64,000 bases of DNA from Neostapfia colusana (GCA_030760725.1 JASWHV010000016.1:45333227-45397226); one strand, 5' to 3'. Positions 35,063 to 46,985 are shown, counted from the stretch's first letter. Notes: generated by a model from the sequence alone, not told the origin. Program-made: numbers and translations.

Positions 35063-36620
35063 TCCTGCACCACCGCCACCACCACCGCCGGCTCACAACC
35101 GACTGGGAGAGTTCATGAGGACTCGACCACCCACTTTTGCTCAAGCTAATGATCCCATGGAGGCAGATGACTGGTTGAAGTCCATGGAGATGAAGCTTGC
35201 CATAGTTCAGTGCAATGGCCAAGAGAAAGTTCTCTTCGCATCGCACCAACTCATGGGAGCAGCCGCTGACTGGTGGGACGCTCTCTGCAACGCTCATGTC
35301 GACCAGGAGACTATCACTTGGACTGAGTTCACCGAAGATGTCAACTCTGATCAACGGAAGTAGTACTTGTTCATGAGAGGGTTGAACAATGAGATCCAAG
35401 TTCAGCTCCTCAACAATGACTACGCAGGCTTCCAGAAGCTAGTTGACAAAGCCATAGTGGTTGAAAGCAAGATCCGAGAGATCAAGCAAGAGGGAAAAAA
35501 GGAACATGCCATACCAGCAACATGGGAGCAACGTACGCCCTCGGTACATGCCCCCAGCTACACTGCAGTATGGATCGACCACTTCTACTTTTCGCCCTAA
35601 TCAACCACCACAGCAACGTCCTGCCATGCAAGCACCCCGTGTGCCTTTGCCACGTGCGCTTCGACCAAACACAAGCGCCTATGCTCAAAACCCCGCCCCG
35701 ACGTACCTGCTGTCTAGGGCAACAAGTCATGCTTTGCATGCGGTGAAACAGGACACTTTGTGAGCCAGTGGCCGAAGAGAGGTCCTGGACAACCTAGCAA
35801 CGTGCCCAAGCAGAACCCACGGCCGAATGGAGGAGCTAATCAAGATAACCGTGGGCAGCAGAACTATGGTCACGGTAACGTGAACCATGTTTATGTTGAG
35901 GAAGCACAACAGGCTTAGGACGTCGTGATTGGTATTTTCCTTGCCAACTCCAACCCAGACACCATTTTATTTGATTCTGGAGCATCACATTCATTCATAT
36001 CACCCAAGTATGTTGCCAAGTATAATCTACCCTTATCACACTTGAAATATACTATGTTGGTTAATTCTCCCGGTGGAGAGATGAGCACTAATATAGTATG
36101 TCCGAAAGTAAACCTTAAAATAAGGGGGTAGACTTCCTTGCCAAACTCATTGTCTTGGATTCCCAAGGCCTTGACATAATACTCATAATGGATTGGTTAA
36201 GCAAGCACAACGGAGTAATCCAATATGCTAAGAGAAGCGTGCAGTTGACAAACAAGCACGATACTCACATCGAGTTTGAGTCAGCCCAACCAACAACCAT
36301 GAAAGCAACGTTGGATCACATCGAAGGAGCAACATTGGGAAGCATTCCGGTGGTTCAAGAATTCTCAAGAAGTGCTTGAGAGTACCGGAAGAACAAGTAC
36401 CAATGGATGAACTCAAACTTCAAGAAGATATGACCTATGTAGAGCACCCTGTCCGAATTTTGGACGTAAAGGAAAAGGGTCACAAGAAAAAAAGTGATCC
36501 GTTGGTGCAAGGTCAATGGAGACATCACACAGAAGCCGAAGCCACATGGGAGCGTGAAGAAGACATCAAGACAGAATTCCCTCATCTATTCTCCACTCTA
36601 TCGAATCTCAAGGGCGAGAT
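35063..36620 (+). pseudogene. G3 gag-protease-chromodomain remnant
   Basis: The gag core starts at about 35085 (RLGEFMRTRPPTFAQAND). A deletion removes the segment between TWTEF and EDVNSDQRK. An in-frame TAG follows at 35361. Frameshifts occur near 35490 and 35590. The zinc knuckle (about 35730-35770) is decayed. Protease DSGASHSFI is near 35980. A sharp junction at about 36370 joins the RT linker to LRVPEEQVPMDELKLQ and a chromodomain block (HHTEAEATWERE). About 2.9 kb of pol (compared with G2) is missing. Confidence 0.9.
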
Positions 36621-36627
36621 TCAATTT

Positions 36628-36641
36628 AAGGGGGGTAGATT
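36628..36641 (+). promoter_or_regulatory. G3 polypurine tract
   Basis: AAGGGGGGTAGATT directly before TGTGACACCC of the 3' LTR. Confidence 0.9.
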
Positions 36642-39600
36642 TGTGACACCCTCAATTTCGTAGTCATGCATGCATTCATAATTCATGTAGAGAAACATTT
36701 TAAAATAAGTTGAAACAGAGAAGAAATAAAAAAGATAGCCAAAAAGAGCTAATTCCAGTTCGCCTAGAGCGTCGAAGACATTTCCCGCTGGCCGCGTGGC
36801 GTGTTCGGAGCTCATCCCCGTGAAGGGGGAGAGGTCCACCGCTAATTGGCTACGTGGTACGCTCGGAGCTAGCCTCTGTGGAAGGGGCGAGGTCCGACCC
36901 GCTGGACGTGTGTTGCCTCCGGGGCTTGTCTCTGCGGAGAAGCGAAGTCCAGTCTCGCAGGACACGTGTCGTCACCAGAGCTAGTCGTTGCGGGGAACTA
37001 AGGCCCAACCCGCGGGATACGTGTCGCTCTTGGAGCTCACTTCCGAGAGGTCCAACACCATGGGACACGTGTCGCTCTCGGAGCTCACTTCCGAGAGGTC
37101 CAACACCACGGGACACGTGTCGCTCTCGAAGCTCACCTCCAAGAGGTTCGGTCCTACTGGACACATGTCGCTCTCGGAGCTCACTTCCGAGAGGTCCGAC
37201 ACTGTTGGACACGTGTCACCTTCGAAGCTCACCTCCGGGAGGTCCGACACTGATGGACACGTGTCACCTTCGGAGCTTGTCTCCGGGAGGTCCTAAACCA
37301 TTGATCATGTGTCGACCTTGGAGCTCGTCTCTGAGGAGAAAGGAAGATTCAGTGTTGCTTGACATGTGGCACTCACGGAGCTCACCTCCAAAGTGAGGGA
37401 GGTCCAAAATGGACACGTGGCACTATCGGATCCCACCTTCGAAGAGAGGGAGGTCTAGAATTGACACATGGCACATTCAGAGCCACCTCTGAAGAGAGGG
37501 GAGGTCCGGCACTGACACATGGCATGCGCGGAGCTCGTGTCTGAATAGAGGGGAGGTCCCTACCTGCCAGGACATGTGGCGCACGTGGAACTCACCTCTC
37601 AGGAGAGGGAAGGTCTCGCCCGCTTGACACGCGGCACAACAGGAGCAACCTCTGCGGAAAAGGGGAGCCCGACCTCTGCTGGACACGTGGAGCCTCCGGA
37701 GCTCATCACCGTGGAGGAGACAAGATTTTAAGCGTTTTTTCTTTTGTACGCGTGGGAATCCCCGGTACTGAGGAAACTGACACGATTTCTACGTTGCTAC
37801 CACACCAAATCAATTGAAGATAAGTTGTTAAGATTCAAAAACAATTTGAATAGGACTCTTATTCGAATTTCGATCAGAGTAGGACTCTTTTCTGGCCCCT
37901 TATAAATAGAACCGAAAACCTTTGGCCGCAACCACGAACTTCTTTTCCACCTCCCGAGTCGACGACTTGGAGCCCCAGCCCCCAACTCGCCGAGCGAACC
38001 CTTCGCCGAAGTTTAGTCGCCAGAGAGCCGCCGACGAGCACCGTCAAGATTGCTGGAGGAGAGCCGACGATCTGTTTTGCTGGAGGAAGGACCCGAAGGA
38101 AGTAAGGTAGGTCTCCATTACCACCTTATGACGTCATCGCGCTTTTCTTTGCATCTGTTCCCTTGATCCTTTCGAACAGAAGCTCTTTCATGGACAGATC
38201 ACGTGTTGATCAGTTTGATCTAGATATTGAGTCAAGACCATCACCACATCGACATTTGATCTCTACGCCTCTGTTCATCGTAAAACACCATGCAAGCCAT
38301 GCAAGAACACGTACAAACTAAAAACTTCACCATAGAATCAACATGCATATGCATCATTGCATCTTGAGTAAAGTTTGTGCATGATGATTGATTGCTATGA
38401 ATCTTGTATGTGCGTGATCGCGAATAGAAGGACAAGCTCAGGGAGCTATCTACGACGAACTACAACCACTAGACTTCGAGATCCTAGAGCGCCAGAAACC
38501 AAAGGAACAAGGCAAGTGCTCCTTGACCATATTGATCCCATGTTTTGAAAAATGTTTTGTTTGGGAAAATGTGTGTGTGCTTCAGTCAACTTGATGGGAA
38601 ACCCTTTCATAGGAGTTTATTAGTTTTGTTAACCATCCTTGTCGCCGGGAAAGTCATGAGTCGGGTATGGTTTTTGCTTTTAGCTTCGCCGAGTCCACTG
38701 GATTATGGGAAGCAAGATAGATGTGTCTAGCTAACTGCACTCGTAAGAATAATGAGAAACTGGTGTTGTTAATGAACATGAATCAGAGGGAGATCTAGGC
38801 AAGCTTGGTTTGTGAATGAGGTAGAATGATATGGTGGTTACTTGCTGTAGATCTAAGGACCGGTTCATGCCAGCCAAGCCAGGATAACAGTGCCACCACA
38901 CGGCCAAATATGGGTGCGGCTTAGCTGACTAATTAGGTAAGTTGCTAGATTGTTATGGACTGTGGAAGGTGTGGGGAAGTGAGGACTGCCCTGGGAACTG
39001 CATGGCACAAGAGTGGGCCCGTAGGTGGGAGAATTGGAGATTCTAGCCTGCCGGTGAAACCTTAGTGAGTCCATACATCTAGTAGCCCCTTTGTAAAGGC
39101 TATTTTGTGATATCTTGACCATACACCGACGGTTGTGTACTGGTATAATGGAGTTTCTGCAGTTGCCGACGGGTGACGAAATCACAAACTTGTGGGTAAA
39201 GTGGTGCCACCTCTGCAGAGTGTAAAACTATCATGATAGCCGAGCTTACGGTCACAAGCACCTGGACAACTCACATGATTAGATGGGATGGTTATTGGGA
39301 GGTTATGGTCTTTGATTTGGTTATTTGGTTTGGTTTGATCTTTGGATTGGTTTCGGGACTGTTGAGTCTTGGTAATGAGAATGGTTTCAGACTGTTGAGT
39401 CGAAACAATGAGAATGGTTACGGTTATGAGACGGAATCGAATATAAGATGAAATGGTAGTGAATACGAGATGGTATTCATGAGATGATAGTGAATACAAG
39501 ATGGTATTCATGATCATGAGAAAAAGTTGAGAAAGATAAATGTCTGGTTGAGACATGGAAAGTGATGAAACATGATGGAGGTATGTTGATGTTTTAATAT

Positions 39601-40114
39601 GTTGGGATTAAATTCACATAAAGCTAGTTTCTGTTTTTATCATGTTTTGAGAAATAAACTTTGCTTTCTGCAATGAGCCTTTTTATTCCCTGCCTTGTTG
39701 TAAGCTACATGTCATACTTTTCCCGCACTTGCTGAGTATGTCATGTACTCACCCTTGCATTATCATACATCATCAGCGACGGGAGAGGAGTACTATGAAG
39801 ACCAAGTGGAGTATTAGGCGTATGATCTATCCTCAACCTTGCCTGTGGAGTAGGAGATGGAGCCGCTGCTGCTGCTTAGTTGCTTCCGCAATAATTAGAA
39901 GACTTCCGCTGCTAGAATAAAAACTTCCGCTGCTAGATTTAGTTAGAGACTTCCGCTGCAAGAACACAATAGAGATTGATATAACAAAGTACTTGAACCT
40001 ATTCATTCATGGTTATATATTCTGAATTCAGTTTGTGGTTATATGTGTATATGTGATGAACATCCTGGGCACACATACGCATCAGTTCAGGTTCCTCGGA
40101 ACCGGGGCGTCACA
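36642..40114 (+). repeat. G3 3' LTR
   Basis: 3,473 bp, TGTGACACCC...GGGGCGTCACA. G-box array 36790-37700, TATA 37901-37907, donor consensus at 38106/38107. Differs from the 5' LTR by several percent in the first 150 bp, so the insertion is not recent. Confidence 0.94.
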
Positions 40115-41554
40115 GGTGAGCTCCGAAGGCGCCACGCGTCCAGCAGGGCCGGGGCTCCCCTCTCCTCAGTGGAGAGCTCCGGGCCTGCCATGTGGCTAGA
40201 AGAGTCGAGCCTCGCCCCCTCCGTGGGGGTGAGCTCTGAAGGCGCCACGTGTCCAGCAGGGCTGGGGCTCCCCTCTCCTCAGAGGAGAGCTTCGAGCCTG
40301 CCACGTGGCCAGAAGAGCCGGACCTCGCCCCCTCCGCGGGGGTGAGCTCTGAAGGCACCACGTGTCCAGCAGGGCCTGGGCTTCCCTCTCCTCAGAGGAG
40401 AGCTCCGGGCCTGCCACGTGGCCAGAAGAGCCGGACCTCGCCCCCTCCACGGGGGTGAGCTCCGAAGGCGCCACATGTCCAGCAGGGCCGGGGCTCCCCT
40501 CTCCTCAGAGGAGAGCTCCGGGCCTGCCACATGGCCAGAAGAGCCGGACCTCACCCCCCGCAGGGGTGAGCTCCGAAGGCGCCACGTGTCCAGTAGGGCC
40601 GAGGCTCCCCTCTCCTTAGAGGAGAGCTCCGGGCCTGCCACGTGGCAAGAAGAGCCGGACGTCACCCCCTCCGCAGGGGTGAGCTCCGAAGATGCCACAT
40701 GTCTAGAAGGGTCGGGCCTCCCCTCTCCTAATAGGGGAGCTCCGAGCCTGCCACGTGGCTAGAAGAGCCGGACCTCACCCCCTCCGCAGGGGTGAGCTCC
40801 GAAGGTGCCATGTGTCCAGCGGGGCCAGGCCTCCCCTCTCCTCCGAGGCGAGCCCCGGGCCTGCCACGTGGATAGCAGTGTCGTGCTGCCCACCCCGACT
40901 CGGTAGGCAGCAGGAGTAAAGGAACGCCATGCCTTGTCCGATCAAGGCATTCAAGACCCGCACCTTCCCAAGACGCGGAGGCGCGATGCACGCCTGTCAG
41001 GAGGCACTGTGACCAGTCACGGTCAAGACAGGCTCACCATGTCAGAAGCTGTTGGCCAATACATACAGCGACAAGACATGCCCTGCCGTCCCTTCCATAA
41101 TCAACCACTACGCCTAGCTTGCGGCACGGGCAGGACGGAAGGACGACGACCAAGAAGCCATCGCCGGAAGACAGCTACCAGCATTCACTGCAAGACATGG
41201 TAGATGGCAATAAATCACCTCGGGGCCACTTGTCGGGCCCCGGGACTCACCTTGTAAGCCGCCCGAGCCTTGAAGTATAAAAGGCTCGGGTAGGCAGCGT
41301 TGCAAGGGGCTGGCCATTCAGGCAACCCAACCAACTCAGCCTCATACGCGAGCAAGCAATACACCGAGCAACACAGCTCCTGTGGACATAGGGTTTTACG
41401 CTACGGCGGCCCGAACCACATAAAAATCCTTGTGTCAATCCTCTTACAACCAACGCGACCTTCCAAGAGAACTAGCCCCTCCAAAAAAGAACCTCCGTGG
41501 GCTGCCCCTGAAGCATGCCTAGGGGAAGTGTCGACGGAACACTTCGACAGGCGC

Positions 41555-42130
41555 CGGGTTACACGGAGCCCCCGGTGACGCATACGATCCTTGCCGAGCG
41601 CCATGGTTGAAGGGCTGCCGGGACTTCCAGCTTCGAGGTGCTGGGCTCGCCCCCTTCGCCTGGTTCAGCAGGCCAGGCTGTATGTCGCAGTAGCTTCCTT
41701 TCAAAGGTGCCTTCAGGGACCGGAGCCCATGCAGAGGCTTTTATTGAAAGGTTGTCTGCCACCGCGTTGTTGGCGCGGAGGATATGGCGCTACTCCAAAG
41801 CATGAAACCCCTTCTCCGCCTCTTGCACACGGATAAAGTAGGCAGCTTGCCATGGGTCAATGTAGGGTTACTCTTGCTCGCCTTGTTTGATGGCGAGTTG
41901 GGAGTCTCCATTTAACCAACATCTACCATATTCCTAGAGAAAAGGCAGTACTCAAGCCAAATATGAGGGATTCATACTTTGCCATGCTATTAGTAGCTTT
42001 GGAGTCAAGATGCACCACGTACTTGAACTGCTCTCCTAACTGCGAGGTGAGCAAGACCCCTGCTTTGGCACCTCGCTCGCGCGAGGGCCGTCACAGCAGA
42101 GTGACTTGTTGGGTCCGGTGAAAATCGGGG
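41555..42130 (-). pseudogene. TatA RNase H remnant
   Basis: The minus strand reads ATNSMAKYESLIFGL, LNGDSQLAIKQ, AAYFIRVQEAEKGFHALEW and ANNAVADNLSIKASAWAPVP. These are the conserved blocks of Tat-type RNase H (MAEYE, GDSQL and NxxADxL motifs). The glutamate of MAEYE is a lysine here, so it would be inactive. Stops are present. Precedes, in minus orientation, the integrase piece at 19045. Confidence 0.85.
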
Positions 42131-42760
42131 CTCTGGCTCTGGGCCACCGTTGTCCTGACCTCCTAGATGGTATGGAGATGAAATCAATTCTGCCAGAAAT
42201 GTGTATGACTAGCATGTAGGACTAGTGTGTAGGATGGCTCTGGACATGCCATTTATAACCGCTATGCATGAGCTAACATTGATTGTAATGGAGTGCACAG
42301 GATAGGATATATTTTTTTTTATTTCTGGTTTCCTCCGGGCAATAGGGGGAACAGGCCTTGTAAGAAGGCAGCGATTTTCCACGGGTACTGAGACTGTTTG
42401 GACCCTTCCAGGACTTTAGCTGTTCTAAGCTCTGTTTCCAGTCTCTATGTAACCCTGATAAGAAAGAGAAAAGAAAAAATATTCTACCATTTCTTTAGGG
42501 GTAGACTTACGGAGGTGTCCTATGGTTTGTGGTTTGGGTAGAGGTACCCATCCCTGCAGTAAGGCAGACGCACCTGGGCGACATGCTCATACTGGTTGGG
42601 GAATAGGTTCGTCACTCCTCCTCGAGAAAGCTCTGGCCGAGGCACCAGGTAGCCCTACCTTGGGCTGCCTACTCTTTACGACGGAAGAGGGACCGCCTGA
42701 TCAGGCGTGGAGCGTCTTGCGTTGCTCGCTGTGGTCAGAGTCGGAGCTCTCTTCTTGGTC
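42131..42760. other. TatA interior, unassigned
   Basis: Where protease and RT should lie. Neither is recognisable, and the minus strand is full of stops. Probably a deletion scar with unrelated or decayed sequence. A poly-T run is at about 42312. Confidence 0.4.
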
Positions 42761-43609
42761 CTAGAGGACCTTTAACACCCGCTTGGCGTCTTGGAACTCC
42801 ATCTCCTGGTCGTTGCCGACCTCCGACTCAGCCTTCTGCTTGCCCTCCCACGGGCGCTTGTCGGTGCATGGCCCCGGGCCCCTTGTGGCCGCTACTGCTG
42901 CTGCAGTATGGGCTCCAGCCAGCGGCTTGTCCTTGCCGCCAGCCCTCTTCTTCCTGCCACCAGGGCCCTCCCTGGCAGACTCACTCCCCTTGCTGGGTGG
43001 TGTGTGCCAGTTACGGCCCTCTGCGGCCCTGGCACACTTGTCCGCCAAGCTGAAGAGCTCGGAGACGTCCTACACGTCATGCGTGGCCAACTTCTCGAGC
43101 ATCTTCTTGTCGCTGACGCCTTGTCGAAAGGCGAGGATGACAGATGCATTGGAGATGCGGGGGATGGTGTTCCTGACCTGGGAGAAGCGCTGGATGAAAG
43201 AACGCGGCGACTCTCCCAGTTGCTGTTGTATGGTGTGGAGGTCAACCTCTAAGCCCGGCCGGACGTAGGAACTCTCGAAGTTGGCTTTGAACTGACGGCA
43301 CAACTTTTCCCAGGAGGTCACAGACTCCTGGGGCAAGTTCATGAGCCATGGTCGAGCTGACCCGGTCAAGGATACTGGGAAGTAGTTGGCCATGATGGCC
43401 TCATCCCCTCCTGCAGCTAGGATGGCGGTGGAGTAGATCTGCAAGAACTCAACGAGGTTGACTGTCCCATCGAACTTCTCTAGCAAGTGTGGCTGGAACT
43501 TGTGCAGCCACACCACCATATGAAGGTGTGGGGGAAGAGCCATGCAGCCTCCAACTGAGCCTGGGGAGACAGGGTTCTGGCCCACGTAAACGAGGCGCAT
43601 GGTACCCAA
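42761..43609 (-). pseudogene. TatA gag, disrupted
   Basis: The minus strand from ATG 43609 reads FQPHLLEKFDGTVNLVEFLQ, WLMNLPQESVTSWEKL, PRSFIQRFSQVRNTIP and FRQGVSDKKMLEKLAT, then TAG at about 43070. The same frame continues DVSELFSLADKCARAAEGRNW to 42761. Clear homologue of TatB gag. The N-terminus upstream of 43609 does not match TatB, and SirE cuts the leader at 43675. Confidence 0.88.
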
Positions 43610-43675
43610 GGTACCATATTCCTCCCTGTGGCTACGACGCCACTCGCGCTGTCACTCAGTGGTTACACGGCCATC

Positions 43676-45423
43676 TGAAAGTTGCCTAGAGGGGGGTGAA
43701 GAAGCTAATAAAACCTGAAACTACTGAAAACAGCGGATTAAACCTGAAGGGGCCGGACTAGTCCGGTCTCGGAGCGGACTAGTCTGGTCTAGATATAGAA
43801 ATTGCGTTTTTAGGATTTCTTTTCAAGTTTGTTTAAGCAGAAGGTATGTAAGTAGTCTAACAATCTAACTAATTAATCTGTGAATGAAAGACTGATTAGA
43901 TTGCAAGACTCACAACCATAAAGCAATTTACAAGTTTTGAGTGAGATGAAACCTAACAAGTAACTTTAGTGAATGAGCGAGAAAGTAAAGGAATCAAGAG
44001 ACACAATTTATCCCGAGGTTCGATTCCACACAGGAATCTACGTCCCCGTTGAGGAGTCCACAAAGGACGGGGTCTTTTCCAACCCTTCCCTCACCGAGCG
44101 ATCACCAAGATCAAGCCTGGGCTCTTTCACTATCAATCAAGTGTGAATACAATGTTCTTAGGGGCTACTCACAACTTGAGCCTCCTTACAACAACCTAGC
44201 AGTTCTAGGTATCAAAATACAACAGCCAAGAACTCAAATTAACAATTAGAGTGCAGGGGATTCAAACCGAGAGATCAAACATCGATCACCGTGTCTCTCC
44301 TCTCACAAAACCACAAACCCCTTAAGATCCAATCTTAGGGGTCAAGAAGGTGAGGGAAGAGGCTTAGAAGAGCTCAAGGAATGAGTTTTCAGCGCTAGGG
44401 TATCGGAGGATTTCATTAGAGGTCGGGGGTCCCTTTTTATAGAGATCCCGGCATCTAGCCGTTACACCTACTAAAGTCCGGACTAGTCCGGTCAGAACCC
44501 CGGACTAGTCCGTTCTTGGGGCACCACTTACGTCACAAAGGCTACCAACTAAAGTCCCGTGAACTTTGAATTCAAACGGTCATAAAATCCTGGACTAGTC
44601 CGCCGAAGAGCGCACTAGTCCGATCTCACACAGGAACCTTTGTTCCAGATGAGAATGGACTAGTCCGGCAGAGCGCGGACTAGTTCGGCCACAAAGGCGG
44701 ACTAGTCCGGTCTTACCAGACTTAGTCTCGAGAACTCTCTAATCTCAGATTGCGGACTAGTCTGGCCATATCCGTACTAGTCCGAGCTCACATAGGAACC
44801 TTTGTTCCGTCCTAAACCGGACTAGTCTAAAGGAATCGGACTAGTCCGTCCTGAGGAGCAGACTAGTCTGAGGTCACTCAAAGACTCTTTCTCCGGACCT
44901 AAATGGCTTAGTCCGCTTAGCGGACTGGTCTGGCCCCATGGGCGGACTAGTCCGGTCTTCTGGGACTTAGTCTCAGAAAGGCTAAGACTCACTCTAAAAC
45001 GGACTAATCCGTCCTAAAAGAGACTAGTCCGAACTCACTCAGAGACTCCTTGTCCGGTCAGAAACGGAGTAGTCCGGTTGGGTCAGACTAGTCCGGCCTT
45101 GAGTCTGGACAAGTCCGGTCTACTTTCTCAGCCATACCTATGACTATTTCTTCCCAAGATTCTAACTAAAATTTGAGCTCTCTAATGATTCTCAAGCAAT
45201 CTAAAAGAGGAGACCCTGTACACAACTAGAAAATATGAAACTCAATAGAAAAATTCTATTTTCTACTCTTGCAAGTCTTCTTCTTTTCCTTTTTGCTTCT
45301 TGAGAGACTCCACATTCATTCCTACGTTAAAGACATGTACTCATACTCAGTAAAACTCATTAGTATCTTAATAGTCGTCATCAATCATCCAAAACCCACG
45401 GGGATTACCTAGATGCACTTTCA
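43676..45423 (-). repeat. SirE 3' LTR with ACTAGT palindrome array
   Basis: Termini TGAAAGTTGCC (43676) and ATGCACTTTCA (45423) form TGAAAGT/ACTTTCA. Between 43755 and 45120 the palindrome CCGGACTAGTCCGG and one- or two-base variants recur more than twenty times with irregular spacing. Most copies lie upstream, on the minus strand, of a TATA box at 44434-44442. Confidence 0.8.
44434..44442 (-). promoter_or_regulatory. SirE LTR TATA box
   Basis: Minus-strand CTATAAAAA followed by GC-rich leader. The palindrome cluster lies immediately upstream. Confidence 0.65.
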
Positions 45424-45948
45424 ATCTCCCCCTTTTTGGTGATTGATGACAACACATTAAGACTCTCGATAAATGGATATAATAGTTTATTTTCATAATA
45501 CATGTGTGTGTGGTTCACTCCCCCTAAATGTGTGCACAAGAGTTTGTCAAGAAAAATATGCACATGAATGAGTTCTATGGGGATTTCATACACACGTGTT
45601 ATGGTGGGGTGTCTAAGTGTGATGTGATAAAATGAGTTTTAAATACATTGAGGGAAGTATAAATAACATCTACCAACAAGATCATATCAATATGGCATAG
45701 TATGAAGACATAATGTGGCATAGTCATTACAAAATAACATAGCGTGGCATGCATAGTTATTACAAACCAAGACAAGGCAAGAATTTTAAAGAGCTAGACT
45801 ACTCCCCCTTGTTCTCTCCCCCTTTGGCATCAAAGCACCAAAAAGTGAAATAAAAGATAGAAGGGTCTAATCTCTATCATCTTCATATTGATCTTCGGCT
45901 TGGTCACTTTGAGTTTCCTCATCCTCATCGTCGTCTTCATCGTCATCC
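45424..45948 (-). other. SirE 3' untranslated region
   Basis: Follows the stop codon of the SirE ORF on the minus strand. Contains two GGGGGAG purine tracts (about 45800-45830 and 45427-45440), the second adjoining the LTR. Confidence 0.6.
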
Positions 45949-46094
45949 TCATGATGAGCGTGGGAGATAGGAGGAGCCACCTTCACCAAAGTAGGCAAGC
46001 TCGTCCTCGGTGAGAGTGGGAAATTTTGTCACTTCTTCATCTTCCGATGACGGTGGAGACATAGGTATCTCCATCTTGTCGCACATTGCCTTGA
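45949..46094 (-). pseudogene. SirE protein, C-terminal part
   Basis: Last part of the SirE ORF after the DelD insertion. It resumes at the GATAC duplication and encodes LKAMCDKMEIPMSPPSSEDE and an acidic, serine-rich end (TEDELAYFGEGGSSYLPRSS), then stops. Joins the piece ending at 58803. Confidence 0.75.
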
Positions 46095-46099
46095 GATAC

Positions 46100-46304
46100 T
46101 GTAACACCCCAAAATTTTGATTTAAAACCTTAAATAATGTTAAGAGGGGAATGTAAAAATTTTTGGACGTGTTGCATGTTTTGCAAAAATTCAAATTCAA
46201 ACTGGAATTGTTTTCCGGAAGATGAGCTCAAGGCACAATTTCCGGAATTGTTTTCTTAGAAACACCAATCTCGAGGACGAGATTTCTTTTAAGGGGGGTA
46301 GAGC
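46100..46304 (+). repeat. DelD left scar: LTR fragment fused to pol end and PPT
   Basis: 46100-46209 matches the first 110 bp of the LTR with about four differences. A few filler bases follow, then 46218-46260 equals the last codons of pol (DELKAQFPELFS), the PPT (46291-46299) and the next LTR. This is what remains of a left-hand element unit in a tandem LTR-internal-LTR-internal-LTR array. Confidence 0.85.
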
Positions 46305-46707
46305 TGTAACACCCAAAAATTTTGATTTAAAACCTTAAATCATGTTAAGAGGGGAATTTAAAAAATTTTGGACGTGTTGCATGTTTTGCAAAAATTCAAA
46401 TTCAAACTGGAATTCAAATTAAACTCAAATCAGAAAAGAAATGGAAAAAAAAGAGAAAACAGAAAAAAACCGGCCAGTGGGCCGAAACCCACCAGCCGGC
46501 CCAACTTACCCCACGCCAGCCCGCAGCCACGCGCCCGCGCTCTCTCACACTGACAGGCGGGACCCACCGATCTTCGTCTACCTCGCGCCGCGCCGAACTC
46601 CCCCGCGCCCGAATCGAAACCGATCGGGATTTCGACGTAAACCCCGCTGAGTTCTGTTCGTAGCCGACGCGGACATGATCTAAACCACCCCGCCGCCCTC
46701 CCCCGTC

Positions 46708-46715
46708 TATAAAAA
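46708..46715 (+). promoter_or_regulatory. DelD LTR TATA box
   Basis: gtcTATAAAAAcccc in GC-rich sequence. Duplicate at about 55780 in the 3' LTR. Confidence 0.75.
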
Positions 46716-46983
46716 CCCCGGCCTCGTTCTGTTTTTCCCACGCGATCGCCGATTTTTACTCCGGTGAGAACCGAGACTTCTCCGGTGAATTCTGGCCGAT
46801 CTAAGCTCGGAAACTTCGATCTAACTCGCTGGTCTTGATCCACCGCCTCCGGGGAACCTTGCAGGTGCAGAAAACTCGGTGACTTGCGGTGTAAACACAG
46901 CGCCGACGAGCTTCGCCGTGGTTTTGCCTTGGACCTCGCCGCCGATCACCTTCCAGGACCTCCGAGCTCAAGAAAACCCCCGA

Positions 46984-46985
46984 GG
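46984..46985 (+). other. Candidate splice donor in DelD LTR
   Basis: cccgag|gtgaga, about 270 bp after the TATA. Conserved in the 3' LTR (56056/56057), and the GTGAG is conserved in DelF (minus strand near 63850). Confidence 0.5.

Larger units (their letters stand above)
31606..40114 (+). mobile_element. G3: deleted Del/Tekay-like element, TSD GGTGA
   Basis: Plus-strand, 8.5 kb, TSD GGTGA at 31601-31605 and 40115-40119. 5' LTR 31606-35062 joined directly to gag, short coding remnant, PPT at 36628-36641, 3' LTR 36642-40114. It lacks the last ~50 bp of the 5' LTR, the PBS, the leader and gag start, and all of pol from the RT linker to the chromodomain. Confidence 0.95.
19046..41549 (+). mobile_element. 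TatB: internally deleted Tat-like Ty3/gypsy element, TSD GGCAC/GGCGC
   Basis: Plus-strand element: 5' LTR 19046-20667, PBS, gag, short pol remnants, long 3' region with two tandem arrays, PPT, 3' LTR 31416-31605 plus 40120-41549. Flanks are GGCAC (19041-19045) and GGCGC (41550-41554), a TSD with one transition. Both flanks are TatA pol. Split by solo LTRs S1/S2 (in the 3' region) and by G3 (in the 3' LTR). Lacks protease, RT and most integrase, so non-autonomous. Confidence 0.9.
31416..41549 (+). repeat. TatB 3' LTR, split by G3
   Basis: 31416-31605 and 40120-41549, with GGTGA duplicated around G3. Starts TGTCAGTACC, ends CTTCGACA. The G-box array is cut by G3 and continues to about 40880. 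TATA at 41276-41282. Confidence 0.92.
3662..43675 (-). mobile_element. TatA: degenerate Tat-like Ty3/gypsy element, split by three insertions
   Basis: Minus-strand element assembled from four pieces: 3' LTR plus 3' region (3662-6391), 3' region and integrase remnant (17497-19045), RNase H and gag (41555-43609), and a leader stub to 43675. G2, TatB and SirE fill the gaps. Integrase at 19045 continues into RNase H-side sequence at 41555 in the expected polarity, which supports the reconstruction. Protease, RT and the integrase core are missing. The 5' LTR is not in the window and may lie right of SirE and DelF. Confidence 0.8.

Noticed and set aside
43489..43689. Plus-strand ORF across the TatA/SirE boundary
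   Set aside because: Crosses an element junction and is antisense to gag.
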